Source of the DNA: Larix kaempferi
Lineage: Eukaryota; Streptophyta; Pinopsida; Pinales; Pinaceae
DNA length: 64,000 bases
NCBI GenBank assembly: GCA_027924585.1
Contig: BSBM01001138.1
Span: forward strand, 11,713,001 to 11,777,000
Direction of reading: 5' to 3'
Part shown: piece after piece, positions 1 through 10,580 of the stretch
Layout of the letters: every line of letters starts with the position of its first letter
How positions within the stretch are numbered: position 1 is the first letter of the stretch
Made by a program: the position numbers and the translations under genes
The notes under the pieces: model-generated
Seen by the model: the letters and a program-made list of their open reading frames with translations, nothing else
What the model was told of the DNA's origin: nothing
Database searches by the model: none

Positions 1-159
1 TCACTTCACATTATGAATCAAATGAAAAGGAAGTCTCCATGACCACTAATCCGGGATTTTCACCGGATAAGGAACATTATCAATCTTTAGGATTTTCATA
101 AGAATAAAATACCTTTTTTCATGACATTATTGGTAATTGGAATCAGCATTCTATCAACA

Positions 160-1310
160 TTTTCCAGGGGTTGTCGGAACGCTGTGGGGGCGGGGGGGCA
201 ACTGAAACACGGCATCCCAAATCCACCGGAATCGACGGATTCGCGACTGGAGCCACGGTTTGGGTGTTGCGGGCATTCTAGTCGGGCACCCTGAGGCCAT
301 TCAGGGACGCTTTGAGGATTTGCTCCGAGGCCACAGAACCCAAACCAACAAGAGGACTTGGGTTCCATCCGCTCCCATAGGAGCGTATGGCCATTACGAA
401 CGTGTCAACGGTGGCCACACATGCTTGGGAGCCTTAAGATGAGAAATGACCACCTTGAGCAATATTCGAAAGGCCTTCATTGAGGAAAACCCTAGCTCCG
501 GAGATGGCACATTGGCACCATTTCCGGGAGTTGGAGACACGCTGTGGGGGGTCCCCTAGCTGAAACCCAGTGTCCTGGATCCATTGGAATCAACGTATTC
601 GTGACCGGAGCCATGGTTTGGATGCTATGGAAATCTTGGTTCAACACCCCAGGGCCATTTGGGGACACTTTGAGGATTTGCTTCAAGGGCACGGAACCCA
701 AACCGGCGAGCGGAATTGGGTTTCGTCTAATCCCACAGTTGAGTATGGCCATTTCGGACGTGTCCACGGTGGCCACGCACGCCCGGGAGCCTTCAGACGA
801 GAAATGACCCCCTTGAGAAATATTCGAAAGGCCTTCACTGAGCAAAACCCTAGCACCAGAGATGGCACATTGGCACTATTTTTGGGGGTTGGTGACACAC
901 TGTGGTGGGTCCCCTAGCTGAAACCCGGTTCCCTAGATCCATTGAAATCAATGGATTTGCGATCGGAGCCATGGTTTGGGTGCTACGGGCATTTTCGTTG
1001 GGCACCACGGGGCCATTTAGGGACACTTTGAGGAATTGCTCTGGGGCCACAGAACCCAAACCAACAAGCAGACTTGGATCTTGTCAGCTCCCACAGGTGC
1101 GTATTTCCATTGTGGACGTGTCCACGCATGCCTAGGAGCCTTCGGACGAGAAATGACCCCCTTGAGAAATATTTGAAAGGCCTTCACTAAGAAAAACCCT
1201 AGCTCCATAGATGGCACATTGGCACCGTTTCCGGGGGTTGGCGACATGCTGTGGGGGGTCCTCTAGCTAAAACCCAGCATCTCGGATCCACCGGAATCGA
1301 AGGATTCATT
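160..1310. repeat. ~355-bp satellite array, copy group A
   Basis: Three full units and part of a fourth start at the recurring motif GCTGTGGGGG near 181, 541, 899 and 1248, giving periods of 360, 358 and 349 bp. Each unit carries the same ordered landmarks: CTGAAACCC, GGAGCCA(T/C)GGTTTGG, GGCCATT, CACAGAACCCAAACC, GAAATGACC and AAAACCCTAG. Divergence between units is clear, so the array is not freshly amplified. Short ORFs here are not genes: all frames are interrupted and differ between units. The same family, diverged and inverted, recurs at 2167-2712. Confidence 0.9.
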
Positions 1311-1695
1311 TTTCAAAAGTGGTTCAGAGGCTCTTGCATCTTGGAAGTGACCAAGAGTATCTTGCAGTGTGATAAGTATGGCCTTATCCTTAGGCCTTTC
1401 ACGAATTTGAGGCCAACCATAACAATAGAGGAGAAGCCTGAGTTGTTTCTCTAGGTCGTGGGTTTGATTATCCTAGAAATACAAGGAATCATATTGGCAT
1501 AGGATTGAAGAAAAATAATTCATCATGATTCAAGTAACTCGAGCCATGTGACTCTATTTTGTATTTTCATGTCCGCTTATACTGAACTAGGTTTTTATTT
1601 TTATTTTTTTAATGACAGTTTTTACCGACAGGATTCTACTGTGAATTGTGTTTGGTGATAAAGGATTTTACTCTGGATTGTGTTTGGTGACATTT
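1311..1695. other. Spacer, no gene seen
   Basis: AT-rich sequence between the satellite and the NO VEIN-like fragment. A near-repeat of 'ggattttactctggattgtg' style occurs around 1632-1690, just before the proposed start codon. No promoter can be assigned. Confidence 0.5.
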
Positions 1696-2160
1696 ATGGT
1701 GACCCCCAAGGAACATATTGAAAAGATCAGGAAAGACAAGTTATGTGTTGGGGAAAAAGAAAATCCACTTACAGAATATTTACATCAAGCAGTTAAACAA
1801 TTATCTACTGAATTATACACCGGGGATGTGCATTTTCTGATGGAGTTGATTCAGGTAATTACTGAGTTACAATTTTAGTAGTCATTTTATAATATTATAT
1901 GTTTTCTCTGTTTTCATGGGAAGATTGGTGTTTTGTTTTGGGTGCAGAATGCGGAGGACAATGACTATGAACCACATGTGGAACCTTCGTTGGAATTTGT
2001 CATTACAACTGAAGATTTCGCTGGCGTAGGCGCTCCTGTGACCTTGATAGATTTTAACAATGATAAGGGATTTCAAAAACAGAATATTGATTCTATATGC
2101 AGCATGGGATGATCCACCAAAACGAATAGTAGGAAGGTGGTTATATTGGAGAAAAATGTA
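1696..2160 (+). pseudogene. NO VEIN-like (HSP90-type ATPase fold) gene, broken 5' fragment
   Basis: Two exons match the N-terminus of plant NO VEIN-like proteins, which are large nuclear proteins with a GHKL/HSP90-type ATP-binding fold. Exon 1 (1696-1854) begins ATG-GTG-ACC-CCC-AAG-GAA and encodes PKEHIEKIRKDK, then ENPLTEYLHQAVKQLS, then DVHFLMELIQ. A 93-bp intron (1855-1947) has GT..AG ends. Exon 2 opens with NAEDNDY, the N-box (E..DN) of the fold, then SLEFVITTEDF and NNDKGFQKQNIDSICSMG. A TGA falls where the family has D in GDSTK. A one-base shift follows before GYIGEK, and homology stops where the satellite begins at 2167. The remaining >1000 residues of the usual protein are absent, so this is a dead fragment. 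Family match is from memory of conserved motifs. Confidence 0.85.
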
Positions 2161-2166
2161 TAAAAC

Positions 2167-2712
2167 GAGCCATAGAATGATGATTGTGGCTCGGATCGAC
2201 AAACCGTCAACTTTGTTGGATTCAGGACATCGGGATAGTGCTAGGGGTGCCCCTCTCCTCCGGTCCCATGGCCCAGGTGTCACCTTGTAGGTCCATTTTG
2301 GAAACTAGGGTTTTGCTCAGTAAGGGAGTGTGCATTTTTTGCACACGAGGGTCAACTTTGCAAAATCATCCACCAAGCACTTATGGCTAGCGTTCCCAGC
2401 TGGAACCTTCCTAGACACACTTGTAGGACTCCCCGGAACCCATTTTTGTTGCACGGTAGGAGTTCTATGCCCCCGGTAGGTATCCAGCGGGTGTCCCTGA
2501 AGGCCTTTTGGATGCGAGACGGAACGAGCCATAGAATGACGACCGTGGCTAGGATCGACAAACCGTCAACTCCATTGGATTTAGGATGCCAGGATAGTGG
2601 TAGGGCTGCCCATATCCTCCGGTCCCGTGGCCTAGGTGTCATCTTGTAGGTCCATTTTGGAAACTAGGGTTTTGCTCAATAAGGGAGTGTGCAATTTTTG
2701 CACATTGGAGTC
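2167..2712. repeat. ~355-bp satellite, copy group B (inverted relative of A)
   Basis: One full unit (GAGCCATAGAATGA.. at 2167 and again at 2526, period 359) and a partial second unit. Read on the minus strand it aligns with the 160-1310 array: CACTGAGCAAAACCCTAG in one and TACTGAGCAAAACCCTAG in the other, plus TGTCCTG.ATCCA, GAGCCA and CTATGG landmarks in the same order. The two arrays are therefore inverted, diverged members of one family, with the NO VEIN-like fragment between them. The second unit is cut off by the GAT array. Confidence 0.8.
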
Positions 2713-4572
2713 AAATGGAGACATTGATGATGGTGATGGTGATGGTTATGGTGATAAAGATGATGATGATGATGATGATGATGATGAAGATGATGATGAT
2801 GGAGATGTTGAGGAGGAGCCTAGAGATGACAATGATGATGAAGATGGTGATGATGATGAAGATGGTGATGATGATGATCATGGTGATGGTGATGAAGATG
2901 TTGATGATGATGACGAAGAATATGATGATGATGGAGATGTTGATGAGGAACCTGGAGATGACAATGATGATGATGAAGACATTGATGATGATGGTGATGG
3001 GGATTATGATGAACATGGTGATGACGAAGAAGATGATGATGATGATGGAGATGTTGATGAGGAACCTAGAGATGACAATGATGATGAAGATGTTGATGAT
3101 GATGATGATGGTGATGATGATTAAGATGTTGATGATGATGGTGATGGTGATGAAGATGATGATGATGATGATGAAGAAAATGATGATGATGGAGATGATG
3201 ATGATGATGATGATGATGATGAAGATGATGATGATGGAGATGTTGATGAGGAACCTCGAGATGACAATGGTGATGAAGATGGTGATGATGATGAAGACGT
3301 TGATGATGATGGTGATGGTGATGGTGATGAAGATGATGATGACGAAGAAGATGATGATGAGGAACCTAGAGATGGCAATGATGATGATCATGATGGTGAT
3401 GATGATGAAGACGTTGATGATGATGGTGATGGTGATGGTGATGATGATGAAGATGATGATGATGAAGAAGATGATGATGAGGAACCTAGAGATGACAATG
3501 ATGATGAAGATGTTGATGATGATGATGGTGGTGATGATGATGGATGTTGATGATGATGTTGATGATGATGGTGATGGTGATGGTGATGAAAATGACAATG
3601 ATGAAAAAGATGATCACGATGGAGATGTTGATGAGGAACCTAGAGATGACAAGGATGATGAAGTTGTTGGTGATGATGGTGATGAAGATGATGATGACGA
3701 AGAAGATGATGATGATGGGGATGTTGATGAGGAACCTAGAGATGACAATGATGATGAAGATGGTGATGATGATGAATACGTTGATGATGATGGCGATGGT
3801 GATGGTTATGAAGATGATGATGACGAAGAAGATGATGATGAGGAACCTAGAGATGACAATGATGATGAAGATGGTGATGATGATCATGATGGTGATGATG
3901 ATGAAGACATTGATGATGATGGTGATGGTGATGGTGATGGTGATGAAGATGATGATGATGAAGAAGATGTTGATGAGGAACCTAGAGATGACAATGATGA
4001 TGAAGATGGTGATGATGATGAATACGTTGATGATGATGGTGATAGTGATGGTGATGAAGATGATGATGACGAAGAAGATGATGATGAGGAACCTATAGAT
4101 GACAATGATGATGAAAATGTTGATGGTGATGATGATGAAGACATTGATGATGATGTTTATGGTGATGGTGATGAAGATGATGATGGTGGTGGAGATGTTG
4201 ATGAGGAACCTAGAGATGACAATGGTGATGAAGATGTTGATGATGATGGTGATGATGATGAATATGTTGATGATGATGATGATGGTGAGGATGATGATGA
4301 TGCTGATGAAGATGATGATGATGGATATGTTGATGAGGAACCTAGAGATGACAATGATGATGAAGATGTTGTTGATGATGATGATGGTGATGATGATGAG
4401 GACGTTTATGATGATGGTGATGGTGATGGTGATGAAGATGGTGATGAAAATGATGATGATGAAGAAGATGATGATGACAGAGATGTTGACTTGGAACCTA
4501 GAGATGACAATGATGATGAAGATGGTGATGATGATGTTGATGGTGATGATGATGTTGATGATGATGATGACA
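2713..4572. repeat. (GAT)n array with higher-order ~110-155 bp structure
   Basis: About 1.86 kb of GAT triplets with GAC, GAA, GGT and GTT variants. The landmark GAACCTAGAGATGAC recurs 14 times (about 2816, 2948, 3062, 3251, 3362, 3482, 3636, 3732, 3843, 3978, 4089, 4206, 4338, 4494). Twelve of the 13 spacings are multiples of three. The exception, 154 bp, contains an extra G near 3541. In the Asp frame each unit reads EEPRDDNDDED followed by Asp/Gly/Glu runs. Long open frames exist in several frames only because the repeat lacks stops; one TAA breaks the Asp frame at 3122-3124. I read it as a compound trinucleotide satellite, not a gene. Confidence 0.92.
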
Positions 4573-5459
4573 AGTCCCTCTAAGTGGTTATCTATAGGAA
4601 CCAAATCTATGAATATGTGTTTTGTTAAATATAAATTTGTTGGGTGAAGCCAATAACCAACATAATGAACATAATATGAGATTTTTTTGGGTTGGGAATA
4701 TACCTCAAGGTACCCAAAGCATGAAAAAAGTTTGGGTGGGCACAAAACCAAGATAACAAAAAATGTTGAAGAGGACATGTGGGGTGGGAGGTCGGCCTCC
4801 AAAAAATCAAGCATTGACATGAGTGAGGTAGGTCTAAAGTAACTTCTCTCATACCAAATGAGATAAGTGGTAGGGAGGTCTCTAGGTCTCTAAAGCAGCT
4901 TCTCTCATACCAAATGAGGTAGGTCTAAGGAAACTTCTTTTGTGGAGTGCTGTTTCATTTTGAAGTTCCCTTGGTCATTGTGTTCTAATTGCATTGTTGG
5001 TTTTGTCTATTTGTTCCCAATGTTAGGAGTTTTTATTTTTTTTCTTTAACTTGTGTGTAGACCTATAAGCATCAATGGCCGCTGGTTGATTAACATAATC
5101 TTGTTGTTGAAGCCAATGAGGGATTCCTAGATGTCCTAGAGATTATAGGTTTGCTGAGGAAACCCTAGGAGTTATATGGTGGGGATCATGAAGATATAAC
5201 CACTGGTGAAGATAAGGGAAGAGAAATGGCTAGATTTTGCATGAGAAGAGATTATTTCCTTTATTTAATAGAATGTGTAATTCTCATCATAAATGTGTCA
5301 TAATGTCTAAGAGTAATATGCCATAACTATGAAAAAATATAACATAACCTTACACAGAAAAAGCGAAGCTATTAATTGCCATAATTGTAAGGAATCTATC
5401 ATACTAGTATACCCACTTGGATTCCAAATACCCCCTAATGAGGGTACATGTGGTGGTTC
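4573..5459. other. Non-coding spacer
   Basis: No coding homology recognised. A short direct repeat of CTTCTCTCATACCAAATGAG lies at about 4843 and 4900. The remainder is unremarkable AT-rich DNA. Confidence 0.5.
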
Positions 5460-5712
5460 ACGGATTCTAGGGCTAGATTAGGTTTCTAGGATTCTAGATC
5501 AGTTTCCTAGGGTTAGATTAGTGTTTCTAGGGCTAGTTTAGGTTTCTAGGACTAGATTAGGTTTATAGTATTCTAGCTTAGTTTTCTAGTGTTAAATTAG
5601 TGTTTCTAGGGTTAGTTTAGCTTTCTAGGATTTCTAGGGCTATATTAGGTTTGTAGGGTTATATTAGTGCTTCTAGGGCTAGACTAAGTTTCTAGGGATA
5701 GATTAGGTTTCT
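5460..5712. repeat. Degenerate TTTCTAGGGTTAG-type minisatellite
   Basis: About ten imperfect units of roughly 20-25 bp built on TTTCTAGGG(C/T)TAGATTAGG. The strand is G/T-rich and C-poor. Units resemble the plant telomere heptamer TTTAGGG with insertions, but exact TTTAGGG tandems are not seen, so a telomeric origin is only a possibility. Confidence 0.75.
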
Positions 5713-5752
5713 AAACATTAATGAAAAAGGGTGAAATGATGACATGGCAGAT

Positions 5753-5852
5753 GGATGTATCTCTATGTATGTATGTATGTATCTCTATGTATGTATGTAT
5801 CTATATGTATGTGTGCATGTATGTATGGAAAAGACATGTATGTATGTATGTA
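5753..5852. repeat. (TATG)n microsatellite
   Basis: Runs of ATGTATGT interrupted by TCTC, TCTA and GTGC blocks. Confidence 0.9.
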
Positions 5853-5961
5853 TCAACAAAAAATGCATGTGCCAACAAAATAACATAAAACTACACATAC
5901 CCCGATGTAGAACATAACATTCTTTGATGCAATTATTTCTCTTATGTAAAGTTGACTAGCC

Positions 5962-8110
5962 TCATTCAATAAATCCATCTGGATTCTCTCTATTGCTAAC
6001 TGTCTCCATCAATCTCTCGTGCTCTGAATGAGGCAGGTAGTAGCATACCTTGGTTGAGCTCTTGCTTGAAATTGTCTGAAGATGGATGTTTGTGCCAATG
6101 ATCAAGTTTGTGAAGTGATATACCATTGAACCTGGTCTGTAATCCATGAATACATGCCCACTAGTCTTTCTTGGGTTCCCATCTAGTGTAAGATATTCCC
6201 CCCTAACCACCATTGAGCCAATAGGAAATTCAATGCCTTCATCATTGATTAATGATGCGTAGAGGGTTTGCTTACCTTGGATGCACCGTTCCAACAAATA
6301 ATCTGTGCCCCATTCATTGTATTTCGGGGCAACAACTACGTAAATGTGTCCTGGTTGTACAAGATCTGAGATATGGTCGTAGTTTGTCGAAATCGCTGAC
6401 TCACCCTCCTCTAACTGGGTTGTTTCAACAACTGCATGTTGGTCTACTGCAAGTGACACACGATCCCATTCATCAACCCAGTCCATGCATTCACATTCAT
6501 CCCATTCGCCACTACTGCAAGTGCTGCAAAAGCATGCAAGCTTTCGCGTCCATATTTCAAATAAGGGGTTGTTTGAGCTTCGAACTGAATGAAATCCATG
6601 TGTTCTTGTACTGTGCCGCAACTATAGGAACGCGATTGATCTATGTCAACCACTCGCCAAAAATTTCTTACCACACGTCCTGCCACTGATGATGTTTGTT
6701 GATCTCTTGCTCGGCCTGATAGTGTTGCAGAGCACCATTGAACTATAGATTCTGCATCTTGGATATGAGGTTCCCTGCCAAACCTCATCTCTTCCCTTCG
6801 TAGTGCGATCTTGATGCATGCACCAGCCCCATCATGCTCGCCTTTGCCGTGCCCGGTCTCAAAATAGTTCCAGATATGCGGCACATTATAAGTCTTATGC
6901 AAAATACTCATCCATTGGAATACTCGGGCATTTTTGAACTGGCCCGCACAACCATAGGACCATATCCAATGCTGATCCATCTGTATATCTCTTTCCTTCA
7001 ACTGATCATAGAAAATTCGAAAACAATGTTGCACATAATGCAGATCATGGGTTCTATCATCACTTATGTAAAAGTTTGTCTCCTTCAGTATTATCCTCTT
7101 GTCATTGCTGCTCTCTGGCCCATGCCTTCACATAATATGTACCATGATGCTGACTTGGTATGAATGGTAGTATTGAATCTGGATTTCATTTTGTGGCTGA
7201 AGGGTGTAATTTTCTACAAAATCCACAATTGACACTATGGTTCCAATAGAAAATGTGTCCCTACATTTTCTGTACTGCTCATCTTGCCATCGCGCTACAT
7301 GCACATGTTGAACATACTGCTATGTTTTCTCATATAAATCCGTCAAGAAGTCACATAGTGGTACCTGTTACCATGAAAACAAGGGAAATATTACAATGTG
7401 GCCTTTGGAAAAATGTATATGTCATAAATTGAATGTGTAATATGAAAAATATGCAATATTCATTTGTACCTGTGACTTCACTAATGCAATCTTTTTACTT
7501 TCCCCGGCATTGTCTAATTGATAGGTTACGTACTTGAAGCTCTGCATCTCCATGCCCATCCTTCCAAATTCGTGCGCCTTGACTTCATGGATGGAATGGT
7601 TCAAAAGAGAAAACCCACTGCATCTGGAACATGTCCCATATAGACACGATATTTCATAATATTTTTGTCCTTCGGGCCTTGGACACATGATGTTGTGGAT
7701 AAAGTCTCTTAATGCATTCGCTGGTAGTATGGATTCATTGTAGCCCTGCACAATGTTAGTACGCAAATCACAAAATATATGCGTATATGTGTCATAATAA
7801 TATTCATATCTACGTAGTATCTACAACAACAGGTGTTCCGATCATTGCATATATGAACGTACCATGGTTTGCATTTCTCAAAGGACCTTTGGCCCAGGTT
7901 CAATTGTATGTGTTCATTCATGAATCTCTCATAGAGTTCAGTCTGTGTGGTGTCAAGGAAGTGTTTAACATGGGGTTCACGTTCAGTAGAACCTTTTTCT
8001 CAGCTTTAGCACGTCTCTTTGGTTTGATAAAGGTCTAGTATGATAATGCCAAAACTTTTGTACTAACTCCTTAACAGCATCAATTAGCTTCCTATCTACA
8101 CGAGGCAACC
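5962..8110 (-). pseudogene. Transposase-like gene, C-terminal half (VDFAENY / DGCAGQFK / HGKGEHDGAGA family)
   Basis: Reading leftward from 8110: RLPRVDRKLIDAVKELVQ, then DTTQTELYERF and LGQRSFEKCKPWYV, then DRNTCCCRYY. An apparent intron (about 7747-7815) is followed by GYNESILPANALRDF and CSRCSGF. A second intron ends near 7375. Then come VDFVENYTLQPQNEIQIQYY, FYISDDRTH, HWIWSYGCAGQFKNA, HGKGEHDGAGACIK and the C-terminal CFCSTC and YVVVAPKYNEWG segments. The ordered acidic motifs suggest an RNase-H-like (DDE-type) nuclease; that is inference. The family's usual SDGCAGQFK has Y for the acidic D here, a TGA and a TAG interrupt the frame (about 7120 and 7335), and a shift occurs near 6610. It is inactive. 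A CACTA-type terminus abuts its 5' end at 8113. Confidence 0.75.
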
Positions 8111-8112
8111 TA

Positions 8113-8383
8113 CACTAATACAAAATGAGAGATTAGTGACCAGGCGACCAAAAAAATTGGTCACCACTAGTTTTTCAAGGGATAAATGACCAAAATTGAG
8201 AAATTTTAAGTGAGCTAACTAAAAATGACCAAGATAAATGACTAATCTGGTCACTGGATAAGGACTAAACTAAAAATGACCAAGATAAATGGCCAATTTG
8301 GTCACATGATAAGAACTAAGCTAAAAATGACCACATAACAATTGGTCATTTATTTGGTCATTTTTAGTTGTCTCACTCCGACA
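8113..8383. mobile_element. CACTA-ended MITE-like element
   Basis: Begins CACTAATACAAAATGAGAG at 8113 and continues with many AAATGACC / GGTCATTT words in both orientations. The start is nearly identical to the end of the 22333-22752 element (CACTAGTACAAAATGAGAG). No matching TAGTG end is seen on the right, so the 3' limit near 8383 is approximate and the copy may be truncated. No transposase lies inside it. Confidence 0.65.
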
Positions 8384-8417
8384 ATGGAAAATTACAATTT
8401 TGACAATGAATTTGTAT

Positions 8418-8507
8418 AATTTACTAAATTTTAACACTGCAGACGGATTCAGAGACCCCTTTAAAGGGGTCTCTGAATCCGTCCACAGTGTTAAAATTTA
8501 GTAAATT
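8418..8507. repeat. Near-perfect 45-bp hairpin palindrome without loop
   Basis: Left arm 8418-8462 and right arm 8463-8507 are reverse complements with only two mismatches, around the centre CCCCTTTAAAGGGG. Outer parts carry AATTTACTAAATTTTAACAC and its complement. It could extrude as a cruciform or fold as RNA. It may be a foldback element or a small-RNA hairpin; nothing distinguishes these. Confidence 0.9.
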
Positions 8508-10020
8508 GAAACATTGTAGATCATCGATTCAAATACGCGAGTGATCATCATGTAAATATATGTCTTGGATATTGATTGTTTCTCGTTAAAAGCATCATCA
8601 TTTATTGAATTTTATACCATTGTGTTCAACTTATCGCACTTATCGTGCTCATATTTCATTTGGCCAAAATCATCATCGTTTGACCCTTTCAACACTCGAT
8701 TGAAGCTTCGATAAGTAAGAGTCTATTACATCTCATCAGTTGAAATCCATTTATTTTGTTCCTCTCAATTAATTTTTCAATATTTTCTATGGATGCCAAC
8801 TCATCATGCCTATGTATAGAATGTTATAACCACCTTGGTGTTCCTATGGAGAAAAAAAGGCCTATATCCTCCATTTAAAAAACCTACAATATGTTTGAGA
8901 AACCTATGGTTCCTTATTCAAAATCCATGAAATAGATTGTATGAAAAAAAAAATTGTCCAATAGCTAGCCTAACATTCTCCTATGCCTTTAGTTTGTTCC
9001 AAAATCTATTTAAATGACTTAGTAATCCTTTATTTAGTGGGATGAATCATTCTCTCCATACGCGGATTTATGTTGTTGGATTGGAATCAAATTTTATAAC
9101 CCGAATCTCTTGCTCTCATTCCTCACATATTTACATTGCTTGGATCTACCGATGTTCCAAACCTCCCATGGAATAGAAGTTGTTTCCTCAACAAGTCTTC
9201 CTCTTATTTAGTTTGGCTTCTCTTGTTGGATTAATTGGCTGCTCTAGGGTGTCTTAATTGGCTCCATCCAATCTACACATCTTTGTCTTCCAACATCACC
9301 ACCTCAAGTCGAGATAGTCCCAACAATTTTGGGTGATAAAGGTTTGAGGGAACCAAGCATCTCAGAATGACACTTCATAAATAGATCTTTCAAGATTGTG
9401 GTTGCTCATGTTCCATTTTATTACATATATTTAGAGATATTTGTTCAACATTATGTTGCAAGAGGTCTTCAACATTCTTCGAGTACATTAAGATAGGTTC
9501 TTACCCCTACTTGTTCCTTGATGTTTGTTGTTTGCCCTTAATCCAAGAAGGTATCCCCTTTCATCATTCTCACATCCTTCCTTTAAAAACCTAGTTAAGA
9601 TCTTTGATCCACCTAGGGTATTAAGTTATTTCTCATTTAGAAGAAATAGAGTGATGGCATGTATAATAAGGCATGGTTGGTAAAATATTTTCCTTATATA
9701 TATTTTTTTATTTTATTTAATTAACTTACTATTTTATATATAAATTACTATTACAAATTTTAATTTTATATTATAATATAGCTATATATATGATATAAAA
9801 TAAATTAAGACAAAATAACCCCAAAAAACATAAAATCCACCCACTTCAAAACCTAAAAATCCGCATATGCTCACACCAAGAGATGAGAATTAGAAGCAAG
9901 AGCTCCTCACCGTTGTTCGCTGCTAATATAGCATCTTTACCAAAGCTCTATTCAAAACACATCAGATATGGTTTCCATGCATGGAACTCTATATTTTGTT
10001 ATGTTTTAATCCATTTGATA
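8508..10020. other. Non-coding spacer
   Basis: AT-rich, strongly so at 9690-9800. No coding homology recognised. Confidence 0.5.
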
Positions 10021-10580
10021 TGGACTAGGAAAAGCCTTGGGTTTAGAACCAAAAGCAAAATGCAGGCTTTTAAGAAAATTTTGGGCCAATCCAAGCTTTG
10101 TAATCTTTTGATTTCTCTGATTATTTTGGTTATTTTGATCAAAATATGTGTCTTATTTAACACAAAGCATTCACAGCTGAAAAATGTGCAAGTTTCTTTG
10201 TGTTCTATATCGTTGGGCATGCTTCTACTATCAAAGGCCGGGTATGCTTATTCTCTCAAATATTTTTCCATTTAAACAATAAAATGTTGCTTTATAAGCT
10301 TTAAAATCACTTTTATGAAGAATCCTTGGGTTTAGAAGCTTGAAAATCATTCAATATTGGATCAAAGAAGCCTCGTATTTAGAACCGAAAACAAAATGCA
10401 GGGTTTTATGAAAATTTTGGCCAATCGAGGCTTTGTAGTCATTCAATTCCTCTAATTATTTTGGCGATTTTGATCGGAATCGGTGGTTTATCTGATGCCA
10501 AGCATTTGCAGCCAAAGAATGTGCATATTTCTCTATTTATGGTCGGGCACTCCCCTGTGGCCTAAGGTTGAATATGGAGG
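10021..10580. repeat. Diverged tandem duplication (~337-bp offset)
   Basis: A ~220-bp segment at 10021-10245 (TGGACTAGGAAAAGCC.., AACCAAAAGCAAAATGCAGG.., TTATTTTGGTTATTTTGATC) recurs at 10358-10570 with many substitutions (AACCGAAAACAAAATGCAGG, TTATTTTGGCGATTTTGATC). The open frame across the first copy is not conserved in the second, so it is not treated as coding. Confidence 0.8.

Noticed and set aside
2636-4583. Long acidic or Met-rich proteins from the GAT array
   Set aside because: All frames lack stops because of the triplet repeat; the Asp frame contains a stop and a shift, and no gene structure surrounds it.
5460-5712. True interstitial telomere array
   Set aside because: No run of exact TTTAGGG heptamers; only TCTAGGG-like degenerate units.
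9883-10275. 130-codon ORF
   Set aside because: Frame is not conserved in the diverged duplicate at 10358 and no family is recognised.
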